Below are positions 43,658 to 52,498 of a stretch of 56,812 nucleotides of DNA, one piece after another. Origin of the DNA: Neoroseomonas lacus (GTDB lineage Bacteria; Pseudomonadota; Alphaproteobacteria; Acetobacterales; Acetobacteraceae). The stretch is from NCBI RefSeq assembly GCF_014644535.1, contig NZ_BMKW01000017.1, positions 1 through 56,812 on the forward strand. The letters are read 5' to 3'. Position 1 is the stretch's first letter; each line of letters begins with the position of its first letter. The notes below the pieces were generated by a model. It was not told where the DNA came from. It saw only the letters and a list, made by a program, of their open reading frames with translations, and searched no databases. The translations under genes and the position numbers were made by a program.

Positions 43658-44506
43658 TCAGGCCGCCTGGCGACGTTGCGACAAGGCGGCGAGGCGCCTG
43701 TGGATCCCGGCGAGGCGAGGCCCGTCGCGCAGGATCGGCAGGCACGCGACGCCCGCTTGCCCGGGCGGCGACAGGGCGCCACTCGCCATCACCGTGACGC
43801 CGGCATTGTCGAACAGATGGCGGTTGCCGGCCTCGCGATAGCTCTCCGACCAGGCGCCATCGGACAGCAGCAGCCCGTGGCGTTCGAGTTCGAGATGATA
43901 GTAGGTCACCCGGCGGCGGGTCGGTTCGCGACGGATCGTTTCGCCATTCACCAGCAGATGGGCTGGGATCAACACGCCGTCCACGAGCAGCGCATGTTCG
44001 GGGCTGACCCCCAGGTCCCGCACGGGCATGCCCTGGCCCAGCGCGCCGGCCTCGATGATGATCGGTGCGCCAGACGCGCCCGACGCGGCGCCCGCCTCCA
44101 TGCGCCCGACCCAGACCAGCGGCTTGAAAGAGACCTGGCCGCCATGCCGGGCCAACACCAGGTCGCCGGCGCGCAGCGTCTCGACCGGCACCTCCCCATA
44201 CTCGGTCGCGATCAACGTGCCGGCGAGGAAGCAGACGAAATCGGTCCCGGTGATCTCAGGATAGGCGCCGCCGTCGCCGTAGCTCGTATCGGTGAAAAGG
44301 TAGTTCGTGCCGTCCAGCGTGCCGACGATGTCCCCGTTCTCATTGGTCCCGACATAGGTGAAGGTCACGCTCCAGTCCGGGATGGTGAAGGTCTCACCCA
44401 CGCTCAAGGGCGTGTCGAATGCAGTCCCGACATCGAAATTGACGGTCCGGATAATCTCGCCGTTGGAGTCCAGCTCGTATAGGACGTTGAAAACTTCAGT
44501 GGCCAT
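43658..44506 (-). CDS. Hint-domain (intein/Hedgehog-like) protein
   Basis: A 282-residue protein with an N-terminal region of short beta repeats (TPLSVGETFTIPDWSVTFTYVG, DIVGTLDGTNYLF) and a Hint_2 domain beginning CFLAGTLIATEYGEVPVE, where Cys92 is the residue that would attack the preceding peptide bond. LVLARHGGQVSFKPLVWVGRM and SPEHALLVDG (penultimate-type histidine) are typical of the family. Such proteins may cleave themselves at the cysteine; the function is unknown. No signal peptide is seen. A 6-base inverted repeat (44524-44540) lies in its 5' untranslated region. Confidence 0.85.
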   Translation of the reverse strand: MATEVFNVLYELDSNGEIIRTVNFDVGTAFDTPLSVGETFTIPDWSVTFTYVGTNENGDIVGTLDGTNYLFTDTSYGDGGAYPEITGTDFVCFLAGTLIATEYGEVPVETLRAGDLVLARHGGQVSFKPLVWVGRMEAGAASGASGAPIIIEAGALGQGMPVRDLGVSPEHALLVDGVLIPAHLLVNGETIRREPTRRRVTYYHLELERHGLLLSDGAWSESYREAGNRHLFDNAGVTVMASGALSPPGQAGVACLPILRDGPRLAGIHRRLAALSQRRQAA

Positions 44507-44523
44507 CGAACTGACATCTCCGG

Positions 44524-44540
44524 TGCTCGCGCTTCGAGCA
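44524..44540 (-). promoter_or_regulatory. Inverted repeat in the Hint gene leader
   Basis: TGCTCG and CGAGCA arms with a 5-base loop, 18 bases before the start codon. It could be an operator or a translation-control hairpin. Confidence 0.35.
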
Positions 44541-44628
44541 TGAATCGCAACCATAGATTGCCACAACGCGATGAAATGCGTAGCCCACGGCGATCGATGT
44601 CAATCACATGTGTAGTCGATAACGGCCG

Positions 44629-45798
44629 TCAGCCCCCAAGTTGCTGCTCCACCAGCCGCACGAAGCAGCTCGCGCCGATCGGCAGCAATTCGTCGTTGAA
44701 GTCGTAGCGGCCATTGTGGACCGGCACATTGCCGTGCTCGGGCGTTTTCTGGCCGAGCAGCATGAAGGCGCCGGGGGCCTTCTCCAGGTAGTAGGCGAAG
44801 TCCTCCCCGGCGGTGAGCGAGGGCAGGTCGGTCTTGATCAGCTCCTCGCCCACCACCTCGCGCGCCGCCGCCTCGAAGGCGGAGGCTTCCTCGGCGGTAT
44901 TGATGGTCGGGGGGTAGGAGCGCTTGTAGTCGAGCGTGACCTCGACGCCGTGGGCGGCGGCGATGCCGTGGACGGTCTGGTGGAACAGCTCGTCCATCTT
45001 CAGGCGAACCGAGGGCAGCAGGGTGCGGATGGTGCCACGCATCTCGACCGTCTCGGGGATGACGATCTGCGAGGTGCCGGCATGGAACTGGCCGATCGAG
45101 AGCACGACGGTGTCGTGCGGGTTCATGCGGCGGCTCACCAGATTCTGCAGCGCGGTGTAGAGCTGCACGGCGCAGGGCAGCGGGTCGAGCCCCATATGCG
45201 GCGCCGCGGCGTGGCTGCTGCGGCCCTTCAGCGTGATGGTGAAATAGTCCACCGCCGCCAGCACCGTGCCGGGGCGGATGGCAGCCGTGCCCAGGGGCAG
45301 GTCGAAGGCATTGTGGATGCCGTAGACGGCATCGCAGGGGTATTTCTCGAACAGCCCGTCGCGCAGCATCTCGGCCGCACCGGTCAGGCCTTCCTCGGCC
45401 GGCTGGAAGATCAGGTGGACGGTCCCGGAGAAGTTGCGCGTCTCGGCCAGATAGCGCGCGGCACCGAGCAGCATCGTGGTGTGCCCGTCATGGCCGCAGG
45501 CATGCATGCGGTTCTCATAGGTGCTGCGATGCTCGAACTCGTTCAGCTCGGGCATCGGCAGCGCGTCCATGTCGGCACGCAGGCCGATACTGCGATTGCC
45601 CGGCCGGCCGCGGATCACGCCGACCACGCCAGTCTTGCCGAAGCCCCGCTCCACCTCGATGCCCCAGGATTGCAGCTTCTCGGCGACGATGGCGCTGGTG
45701 CGCACCTCCTCGAAGCCGATCTCGGGATGGGCGTGGAAGTCGCGCCGCCAAGCGGTCATCTCGGGATGAAACGCGGCGATTCGATCGATCACGGCCAT
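44629..45798 (-). CDS. M20 family amidohydrolase (hippurate hydrolase-like)
   Basis: Zinc or manganese peptidase of the M20D group, 389 residues. The first metal ligands are in MHACGHDGH, PAEEGL carries the catalytic glutamate pair, GLRADMDALPMPE is the family-typical start of the catalytic core, and the dimerisation domain includes ITLKGRSSHAAAPHMGLDP. Cytoplasmic. Members hydrolyse N-acyl or amide bonds of amino acids (hippurate, N-acetyl amino acids, indole conjugates). The start is the ATG at 45798 because the homology begins there. Confidence 0.9.
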   Translation of the reverse strand: MAVIDRIAAFHPEMTAWRRDFHAHPEIGFEEVRTSAIVAEKLQSWGIEVERGFGKTGVVGVIRGRPGNRSIGLRADMDALPMPELNEFEHRSTYENRMHACGHDGHTTMLLGAARYLAETRNFSGTVHLIFQPAEEGLTGAAEMLRDGLFEKYPCDAVYGIHNAFDLPLGTAAIRPGTVLAAVDYFTITLKGRSSHAAAPHMGLDPLPCAVQLYTALQNLVSRRMNPHDTVVLSIGQFHAGTSQIVIPETVEMRGTIRTLLPSVRLKMDELFHQTVHGIAAAHGVEVTLDYKRSYPPTINTAEEASAFEAAAREVVGEELIKTDLPSLTAGEDFAYYLEKAPGAFMLLGQKTPEHGNVPVHNGRYDFNDELLPIGASCFVRLVEQQLGG

Positions 45799-45926
45799 GG
45801 GGCGGCTCTCCGGATGCGTGGGCGACGGCGGTCCCGGTGGTGGTGGCATCGGTGAGGGCGGCCCGTCTGGTCAGGACGCCCATCCTGGGGAGAGGTGGTG
45901 GTCTCAGCAAGATGCGGCGGCGGCTC

Positions 45927-47231
45927 TCACCCCACCCGCACCAGCCCTTCCGGCCGCAGCCGGTAGCCGAAGCGCTGCGCCAGCGACAGCCCATGATACG
46001 CCGCCTTGAAGGCCAGCACCGGCAGCTGCCGGTTCGCGTTCGCATGCACATCGCCGGCGAGCAGGCTGACCAACCCCTCGCGCATGCGGAAGCGGTTGCT
46101 CGGGTTCATGAACATGTCCCGCAGCACCGGGTTGTTGATCCGGTAGATCAGCCAGGACAGCGACCCGATCGCCCTCTTCACCTTGCGTTCGAAAGCACGC
46201 GCCATGGGCGCCGCGCGCGCCGGGTCGTCGAGCCAGGTATCGGCGACCTCGGCCCCCATCTCCGCGCTCGCCATCGCCAGCAGCACGCCGGAGGAGAACA
46301 CCGGGTCGAGGAAGGCATAGGCATCGCCGGCCATCAGCCATCCTTCCCCCTGCATCACCGAGGAGGCATAGGAGTAGTTGCCGGTGGTGGTGACCTCGGT
46401 GAGCAGTTCCGCGCCATTAATGCGCCGGGCGACCGAGGGAACGGCGCGCAGTGTGTCGAGGAAGAAGTCCCGCACTTCGCCGCGCCGGCGCTTGAAGAAA
46501 TCCGGGTTGGAGACGACGCCGACGCTCATCACGCCCTCGGGAAGCGGGATCATCCAGAACCAGCCATGGTCGAACAGATGGATGGTGATGTTGCCGTCCT
46601 CGGCCTCGCCGAAGGGGGCCACGCCGCGGAAATGGCCGTAGATGGCCGCGGTGTTGTTGCGCATGTTGCGCGCCTTGCTGCCGAAGGTGCCGGCCAGCAC
46701 GGTGTCGCGCCCCGAGGCGTCGATCACGAAGCGCGGCCGGAAAATCTCGGTGCTGCCATCCGCCGCCCGCGCGGTGACGCTGTGTCCGGCGCGGGCATCG
46801 AGCGCCACCTCCATCACCCGCACGCCCTCGCGCGCATCGGCGCCGGATTCGCGTGCCCGGGCGAACAGCACCGCGTCGAACTCGCTGCGCCGGACCTGGT
46901 AGGCGTAGGTGTAGTCCTGGTTCAGCCCGGCGGCGAAGGAGAAGGCGGTATGCCGCCCGTGCTCATCGGAGACGAAGCGCGCGCCGGGCTTGTGTACGCC
47001 GATCGCCGCCATGCGCTCGGCCACGCCGAGCCGTTCGAACAGGCGCAGATTGAGCGGCAGCAGGCTCTCACCAATGTGGAAGCGCGGGTGATGCTCCTTT
47101 TCGAGCAGCACCACATGCCGACCCTTCTCCGCCAACAGCGTCGCCGCGGTGGTGCCGGCCGGCCCACCGCCGATGACGAGCACTTCACACGCCGTCCCAT
47201 TCTGTCCGATAGCGGAAGTATCGAGCGGCAT
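45927..47231 (-). CDS. FAD-dependent oxidoreductase, halogenase-like
   Basis: A 434-residue flavoprotein. The FAD-binding motif is VLVIGGGPAGTTAATLL (GGGPAGT, residues 21-27), followed by HIGESLLP and ASGRDTVLAG. Residues 224-229 read WFWMIP, matching the WxWxIP motif of flavin-dependent halogenases, and Lys81 lies where a catalytic lysine could sit. Homologues without halogenase activity also exist (geranylgeranyl-reductase-like), so the reaction is open. The ATG at 47231 is used; a TTG upstream is possible. It is divergent from the GT2 gene, 32 bases away. Confidence 0.85.
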   Translation of the reverse strand: MPLDTSAIGQNGTACEVLVIGGGPAGTTAATLLAEKGRHVVLLEKEHHPRFHIGESLLPLNLRLFERLGVAERMAAIGVHKPGARFVSDEHGRHTAFSFAAGLNQDYTYAYQVRRSEFDAVLFARARESGADAREGVRVMEVALDARAGHSVTARAADGSTEIFRPRFVIDASGRDTVLAGTFGSKARNMRNNTAAIYGHFRGVAPFGEAEDGNITIHLFDHGWFWMIPLPEGVMSVGVVSNPDFFKRRRGEVRDFFLDTLRAVPSVARRINGAELLTEVTTTGNYSYASSVMQGEGWLMAGDAYAFLDPVFSSGVLLAMASAEMGAEVADTWLDDPARAAPMARAFERKVKRAIGSLSWLIYRINNPVLRDMFMNPSNRFRMREGLVSLLAGDVHANANRQLPVLAFKAAYHGLSLAQRFGYRLRPEGLVRVG

Positions 47232-47263
47232 GCCCTTGGGTCCCAAAGCTGTCCAGCGATAGA

Positions 47264-48079
47264 ATGGTTTCCCATTTCACCCGGTTTCCCGTGACAGACG
47301 CAACCACCCCGCCGACCGCAGCCCTGGTTGCCGTCATCCCCGCCTATCAAGAAGCCGCGACCATCGCCGCGGTGGTCACGCGGCTGCGGGACGCCATGCC
47401 GGGGTTGGCGGTGCTGGTGGTCGATGACGGGTCGACCGATGGCACGGCCGCGATCGCCGCCGCCGCCGGGGCGGAGGTGCTGGGGGGCGGCGCGAACCAG
47501 GGCAAGGGCGCGGCGCTGCGTCTGGGCATGCGCGCGGCACTCGCGCGCGGGGCGCGCTTCGTCGCGACGCTGGATGGCGACGGCCAGCACCGGCCGGAGG
47601 ACCTGCCCCGCCTGGTCGCGCTCGCCGCGCCCGATGTCATCGTCATCGGGTCGCGACGCCGCGCGGTCGGGCAGCCGGCGGCGCGGCGGCGGGCCAATCG
47701 GGTGGCGGATTTCTGGATTTCCTGGGCGGCGCGGCATCCGGTCTCGGACAGCCAGTCGGGTTTTCGCCTCTATCCGGCGGCGGCCCTGGCCGACCTGGCG
47801 CGTTACGAAGGCCGCGCCCGGCGCTTTTCCTTCGAAAGCGAGATCCTGATCGACGCCGCCCGCCAGGGCATCACGACCGTGGCGGCGGATATCCCGGCGC
47901 TGTATGGCGCGACGCTGCGCCGGCCGAGTCATTTCCGACCTGTTGCGGACATCGCCCGCATCGTCATCATGGTGGCCGGCAAGCTGCTGGCGCGCGGCAT
48001 GGACCCGGTGGGGTTGTGGCGCAGCCTCGCCGCCGCGCCGCCGCGAAAACAGGAGAAGCCCGATGCTCCAACGTCGTGA
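47264..48079 (+). CDS. Glycosyltransferase family 2
   Basis: A GT-A fold glycosyltransferase, 271 residues, of the dolichyl-phosphate mannose synthase-like kind. AVIPAYQEAATIAAVV and VDDGSTDGTA (residues 53-62) bind the nucleotide sugar, and DGDGQH (104-109) is the metal-binding DxD region. RFSFESEILIDAARQG is the conserved acceptor loop. No clear membrane segment, so the enzyme probably sits on the inner face. A start at the GTG at 47291 is possible. It overlaps the small lipoprotein gene by 17 bases. Confidence 0.88.
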   Translation: MVSHFTRFPVTDATTPPTAALVAVIPAYQEAATIAAVVTRLRDAMPGLAVLVVDDGSTDGTAAIAAAAGAEVLGGGANQGKGAALRLGMRAALARGARFVATLDGDGQHRPEDLPRLVALAAPDVIVIGSRRRAVGQPAARRRANRVADFWISWAARHPVSDSQSGFRLYPAAALADLARYEGRARRFSFESEILIDAARQGITTVAADIPALYGATLRRPSHFRPVADIARIVIMVAGKLLARGMDPVGLWRSLAAAPPRKQEKPDAPTS

Positions 48080-48449
48080 GATTCTGCCGGTGATCATCGC
48101 CGCCGGCGTCAGCCTCGGCCTCGGCGCCTGCCGCCAGGACACGGTGTATCAGAGCACCGGCGGGCAGTTCCCCGGCACCGGCACGATGGAACAGCGCGAG
48201 GCGCTGATCCGCCGCGCCGCGTCGGCCGAAGCCGGTTGGTCGATCCAGCCCGTGCGGCAGGGCGTGCTGCGCGCGACCAACAGCTGGAACACCCACCAGA
48301 TGACGGTGGACATCACCTTCGACATCCGCAGCTTCACCATCAGCTACGTCGACAGCGTGGACCTGGACTATGACGGGACGCGCATCCACACGGCGTATAA
48401 CGGCAAGGTTCGGGCACTGGAGACGGCGATCCTGCGCGGTGGAGCGTAG
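48063..48449 (+). CDS. Small lipoprotein of unknown function
   Basis: A 128-residue protein with a lipoprotein signal: MLQRREILPVIIAAGVSLGLGAC, lipobox LGAC with Cys23. The mature part (ALIRRAASAEAGWSIQPVRQGVLRATNSWNTHQMTVDITFDIRSFTISY, YVDSVDLDYDG) is rich in beta strand. I cannot name the family. AGGAGAA lies 7 bases before the ATG, which is inside the GT2 gene, so translation is probably coupled. Confidence 0.82.
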   Translation: MLQRREILPVIIAAGVSLGLGACRQDTVYQSTGGQFPGTGTMEQREALIRRAASAEAGWSIQPVRQGVLRATNSWNTHQMTVDITFDIRSFTISYVDSVDLDYDGTRIHTAYNGKVRALETAILRGGA

Positions 48450-48489
48450 CGGTTGAGGCGACAGGCCGGCGGGGCGCCGCCCCTCGACG

Positions 48490-50502
48490 TTACGCCGTCG
48501 CCCCCCGCGGCCGTTGCAGCACCAGCAGCCCGACCGCGAGCGCCACGCCGATCCAATGCGGATAGGGCAGCAGATCCCCGGCGAAATGCTCGATGAGAGC
48601 CGGGAAGATCATCAGCAGTCCGGCCACCGCCAATGCCGCGCGTTCCCATCCTGCCATCATTCGCCGCCCGTAGCCCTGCGCCGCCGCTGCCAGTGCGGCG
48701 AGCCCGCCGGCCGCCAGCGCTGTCTGCCAGACCACGTCGATCCAACCCATGCTCGGCGTGAAGTTCAGCAGCAGGCCGACGCCTTCCGGGTCGGTGACGA
48801 AGACGAAGGGCAGCAGGAAGGCGGGCAGCGTGTATTTCCACGCCTGCAGCGTCGTGCGGTACGGGCCGGCACCGGTGATCGCCGCCGCTGCGAAGGGCGA
48901 CAGCGCGGTGGGCGGGGAGACTTCCGACAGCACCGCGTAATAGAAGACGAACATATGCGCCGCGTAGTCCGGCACGCCGAGCTTCATCAGCGCGGGTGCC
49001 GCGACCACCGCGCAGATGATGTAGGACGCGGTGACCGGCACGGCGAGGCCGATTACCCAGACGATCAGCGCGGTGTAGAGCGCCGTGACGACGATCGACC
49101 CGCCCGCCGCCTGGATGGCGATGTCGCTGAACTTCAGCCCCAGCCCGGTCAGCGTGATGATGCCGACGATGATGCCCGCGCTGGCGCAGGTCGCGGCGAT
49201 GCCGACGGCCTGGATGGCGCCCGAGGCCAGCGTTTCGATCAGCTTGCGCGGCCACAGCGCGTTCTCGGGCCGGATGAAGGACAGCACCACCGCGACGATC
49301 ATCGCGTAGAGCACGGACAGCGTGGCGGAATACCCCCACACCATGAAGACGATGATCGCGATGAGTGACGAGAAGTGGAAACCGTATTTGCGCAGCAGCG
49401 CGGGGATCGGTTCGACCACCATGCCGTCGACGACGTCGATGCCGCCATTCTCGGCACGGATGCGCTTCTGGTCGAGTTCGACCATGAACAGCAGCGAGGC
49501 GTAGTAGAGGATGGTCGGGATCACCGCCATCTTCAGCACATCAAGGTAGCCGATCTTCAGGTATTCGGCGATCAGGAAGGCCGCCGCGCCGAGCACCGGC
49601 GGCGAGATGATCGCGCCCAGCCCACCGGCGGCGAGCAGCCCGCCCGCATCGTCGGCCCGATAGCCGACCTTCTTCATCATCGGCCAGGCGACGGTCCCCA
49701 GCGTGACGGTCGTCGCCACACCCGAGCCCGATGGTCCACCAAGCAGGAAGGAGGAGAGCACCACCGTGCGCCCCGCGCTCGCCGCCTTTCCGCCCGTCGC
49801 GGCGAAGGAGAAGTCGACGAAGAACTTCCCCGCCCCGCTGTTCTGCAGGATGGCGCCATAGATGGTGAACAGGATGATCAGCGTGGCCGAGACATCGACC
49901 GCGGTGCCGAAGATACCCTCCAGCGTGATGGTCAGGTGCGGGATCAGCCGGTCGCTGTCATAGCCCTGGTGCTGCCAGGGCGCCGGCAGGTGATTGCCGA
50001 AGAACCCGTAGAGCAGGAACATGATGGCGACGACCGGCATCACCGGCCCGGTAGTGCGCCGGGCGGCTTCGAGCACCAGCGCGATCAGCATCCAGCCGAC
50101 AACGATGTCCATCGGCTCGGGGAAGATGTAGCGGTCCTGCAGGTCGTCGCCGCCGGCGATCAGGTAGTAGATGCAATAGACCGCGGCCACGGCGAGCGCG
50201 ACATCCCACGGCATCAGCTTGTTGCGGAAGCGCCGCAGCACCGGGAACAGCACGAAGCCCAGCACCAGCGCGAAGCCGACATGGACATAGCGCAGCGTCG
50301 TGGTCGGCACGATGTCCCACGCAGCCCACAGGTGGAACAGCGACATAGCCAGCGCGAGCATCGTCGCGCCGTATCCGAGCCAGCCGGAGAAGCGGTTCTG
50401 TGCGCCCTCCTCCTCCTCGATCAGTTCCTCGATGCGCGCGGCGGTGGCGTCGTCGAGGCCGTCAGTCACGGCCTCGGGTGGCAGATGGTGGGTATTGGTC
50501 AC
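48490..50502 (-). CDS. TAXI-type TRAP transporter permease, fused 4TM-12TM
   Basis: A 670-residue membrane protein joining the small (DctQ-like, residues about 45-180) and large (DctM-like, rest) TRAP subunits, as is usual for TAXI systems. The DctM part has FLLGGPSGSGVATTVTLG, GGLGAIISPPVLGAAAFLIAEYLKIGY, and the C-terminal FVFYYAVLSEVSPPTALSPFAAAAITGAGP. Transport is driven by an ion gradient, not ATP. It follows the binding protein gene after 77 bases. Substrates of TAXI systems include glutamate and dicarboxylates; not determinable here. Confidence 0.93.
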   Translation of the reverse strand: MTNTHHLPPEAVTDGLDDATAARIEELIEEEEGAQNRFSGWLGYGATMLALAMSLFHLWAAWDIVPTTTLRYVHVGFALVLGFVLFPVLRRFRNKLMPWDVALAVAAVYCIYYLIAGGDDLQDRYIFPEPMDIVVGWMLIALVLEAARRTTGPVMPVVAIMFLLYGFFGNHLPAPWQHQGYDSDRLIPHLTITLEGIFGTAVDVSATLIILFTIYGAILQNSGAGKFFVDFSFAATGGKAASAGRTVVLSSFLLGGPSGSGVATTVTLGTVAWPMMKKVGYRADDAGGLLAAGGLGAIISPPVLGAAAFLIAEYLKIGYLDVLKMAVIPTILYYASLLFMVELDQKRIRAENGGIDVVDGMVVEPIPALLRKYGFHFSSLIAIIVFMVWGYSATLSVLYAMIVAVVLSFIRPENALWPRKLIETLASGAIQAVGIAATCASAGIIVGIITLTGLGLKFSDIAIQAAGGSIVVTALYTALIVWVIGLAVPVTASYIICAVVAAPALMKLGVPDYAAHMFVFYYAVLSEVSPPTALSPFAAAAITGAGPYRTTLQAWKYTLPAFLLPFVFVTDPEGVGLLLNFTPSMGWIDVVWQTALAAGGLAALAAAAQGYGRRMMAGWERAALAVAGLLMIFPALIEHFAGDLLPYPHWIGVALAVGLLVLQRPRGATA

Positions 50503-50579
50503 GGGGGCAGCTCCGCCAGGGCGTCATCAAGATCACGGGCGGGAGCACGCCCGAAGGAACGCTCCCGCGTGTTTAATGC

Positions 50580-51554
50580 TCAGAGGGTCGCGCCGTGGCC
50601 CTTCCAGAACGCCTCGGCCGCCGGGTGCCAGGGGATGCCGGCGGCCGCGGTCTTCTGGCCTTCCAGCTTGAAGTCGCGCGCCGCGGAATGGACGCGCGCC
50701 CAGTCTTCTCGGCTCGACCAGGTGACGTTGAGGATCTGCGTCACCAGCGCGGCGGGCATGTCCTCGCGCACCGCCATGATGTTGCCGACCGACATTTGCT
50801 TGTTCGGCGTGGTCTGGCCCGGATAGGTGCCGGCCGGGATGACTTCCGGGAAATAGACTGGGCCGTATTTCTCGACGATTCGCGGAATGTACTCGTCATG
50901 GTCGATCAGCACGATCTGCACGCCCGGCGTGGCACCAAGGTCGGTGATCGCGCTGGTCGGCACGCCGGAGACGAAGAAATACGCGTCGAGCTTGCCGTCC
51001 TTGATCGCATTGGTGCTCTCGGCCGGAGAGAGGCGTTCGCGCGCGCGGAAGTCCTTGTCCCTGTCGAGGCCGGCGGCTTCGATCAGGCGGAAGGCCATCA
51101 CCTCGGTCGCCGAACCCGGCGCGCCGGTCGATATTCGCTTGCCCTTGAGGTCGGCCATGCTGTGGATGCCGGTGGAGGCCACCGTCACCACCTGCATGCG
51201 GTTGGTGTAGAGCACCGCGATGGCGCGCGCCGGCACGGCCCGGCCGCGGAACCGGTCACGCCCCTGCAGCGCATCGACCGCCGCATCCACCTGGGTAATG
51301 GCGATGCCAACGCGATTGGCACCGAGCAGCTGCATGTTGGCGACCGAGCCGCCGGTCACCTCGACGGTGGCGCTCATGCCCGGAATGCCTCGCGAGAGGT
51401 AGTTCGCGAGCGCGCCGCCGAGCGGGTAGTAAACGCCGCCGGTAGTGCCGGTGGCGATGGCGAGCTGCTGGGCGCCCTGCGCCCGCGCGAGGCCCGGCAT
51501 GGCCAGCGTACCGACAGCGGCGGCCATCATGTTTCGACGGGTTGTCCCGGACAT
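50580..51554 (-). CDS. TAXI family TRAP transporter substrate-binding protein
   Basis: Periplasmic binding protein, 324 residues. The signal peptide MSGTTRRNMMAAAVGTLAMPGLARAQ is probably Tat- or Sec-type, cut after ARA. LAIATGTTGGVYYPLGGALANYLSR is the TAXI signature, and SMADLKGKRISTGAPGSATEVMAFRLIEAAGL and YPGQTTPNKQMSVGN are characteristic. It heads the two-gene TRAP operon with the permease after it. Confidence 0.93.
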   Translation of the reverse strand: MSGTTRRNMMAAAVGTLAMPGLARAQGAQQLAIATGTTGGVYYPLGGALANYLSRGIPGMSATVEVTGGSVANMQLLGANRVGIAITQVDAAVDALQGRDRFRGRAVPARAIAVLYTNRMQVVTVASTGIHSMADLKGKRISTGAPGSATEVMAFRLIEAAGLDRDKDFRARERLSPAESTNAIKDGKLDAYFFVSGVPTSAITDLGATPGVQIVLIDHDEYIPRIVEKYGPVYFPEVIPAGTYPGQTTPNKQMSVGNIMAVREDMPAALVTQILNVTWSSREDWARVHSAARDFKLEGQKTAAAGIPWHPAAEAFWKGHGATL

Positions 51555-51697
51555 CTATTTCCCTCCATGTTCTTGGACCGAAGCGGCTTGTTAACGGCGA
51601 ACGGCACATGCGTTAAGCCAGTGCCGTTGATCTGGCGCAAGGTGCCGGGCCATTCGCCGCGGCATTCTGCCGCAACCGTCCCCTGGAGGAACAAGCC

Positions 51698-52396
51698 ATG
51701 ACTGGCCCCACCGCCCGCGATCTGATGACCCCCGATGTCGTAACCGTACCGCCGGAAACCCCGGTGATGGCCATGGCGCGCCTGCTGTCCGATCGTGGGA
51801 TTTCTGCCGTCCCTGTGGTCGACCCGGCCGGCGTCGTGCTCGGCATCGTCACCGAGGCCGACCTGATCCGTCGCCTCGCGGGTGAGGAGGACAAGCCCTC
51901 CTCCTGGTTCGGCGCGCTGTTCTCCGACCCTGCCGCCCAGGCCGAGCGCTTCGCCCGCACCCATGGCGTGACCGCGAAGGACCTGATGACCGAGAAGGTC
52001 GTCTCGGTGACGCCCGACACCACCGCGGCCCACATCGCCCACATGATGGAGGAGCAGAAGATCCGCCGCGTCGTGGTGCAGGACGGCGACAAGCTTTGCG
52101 GCATCGTCAGCCGCGCCGACCTGCTGCGCGCCCTGGTGGCGCCGCCGCATCAGGAGGTGGAACTGTCCGATGAGCGTATCCGCCGCGCGGTGATGGCCTC
52201 GATGAAGAACCAGCCCTGGACCGACACCTTCTACACGATGGTCGAGGTCAAGGAGGGCAAGGTCACCTTTCACGGCTTCCGCCGTTCGGACGCGGTGCAG
52301 AAGGCGTTGCGCGTGCTCGCCGAGAACATCCCCGGCGTGAAGTCCGTGGAAGACGACACCCAGCCGATGCCGATCTTCATCTACGGCGCCGCCTGA
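51698..52396 (+). CDS. CBS-pair and BON domain protein
   Basis: A 232-residue protein with two CBS motifs (ARDLMTPDVVTVPPETPVMAMARLLSDRGISAVPVV; VTAKDLMTEKVVSVTPDTTAAHIAHMMEEQKIRRVVVQDG) and a C-terminal BON-like domain (ELSDERIRRAVMASMKNQPWTDTFYTMVEVKEGKVTFHG). The CBS pair may bind adenine nucleotides; BON domains often contact membranes. Family members are regulatory, with unknown targets. Strong GGAGG lies before the ATG at 51698. Confidence 0.9.
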   Translation: MTGPTARDLMTPDVVTVPPETPVMAMARLLSDRGISAVPVVDPAGVVLGIVTEADLIRRLAGEEDKPSSWFGALFSDPAAQAERFARTHGVTAKDLMTEKVVSVTPDTTAAHIAHMMEEQKIRRVVVQDGDKLCGIVSRADLLRALVAPPHQEVELSDERIRRAVMASMKNQPWTDTFYTMVEVKEGKVTFHGFRRSDAVQKALRVLAENIPGVKSVEDDTQPMPIFIYGAA

Positions 52397-52498
52397 GGCG
52401 CCACTGGCCGAGGTGTGACAGCGAGGTCAGACATTCTGCGCTAGGATGCTGTGCGGCCGGGGCGACCCGGCCGCAGCGCTTCCCGGGGAATTCGCCGC

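Noticed and set aside
44540..44560. A sigma-54-like TGGCA...TTGC sequence before the Hint gene
   Set aside because: The spacing between the GG and GC elements is 12 rather than 10, so it does not fit a sigma-54 promoter.
48465..48490. A GC-rich hairpin (GGCGGGGCGCCGCCCC) as a ninth family B copy
   Set aside because: Neither the linker nor the CCAAA/TTTGG hairpin is present, so it is only a GC-rich palindrome.
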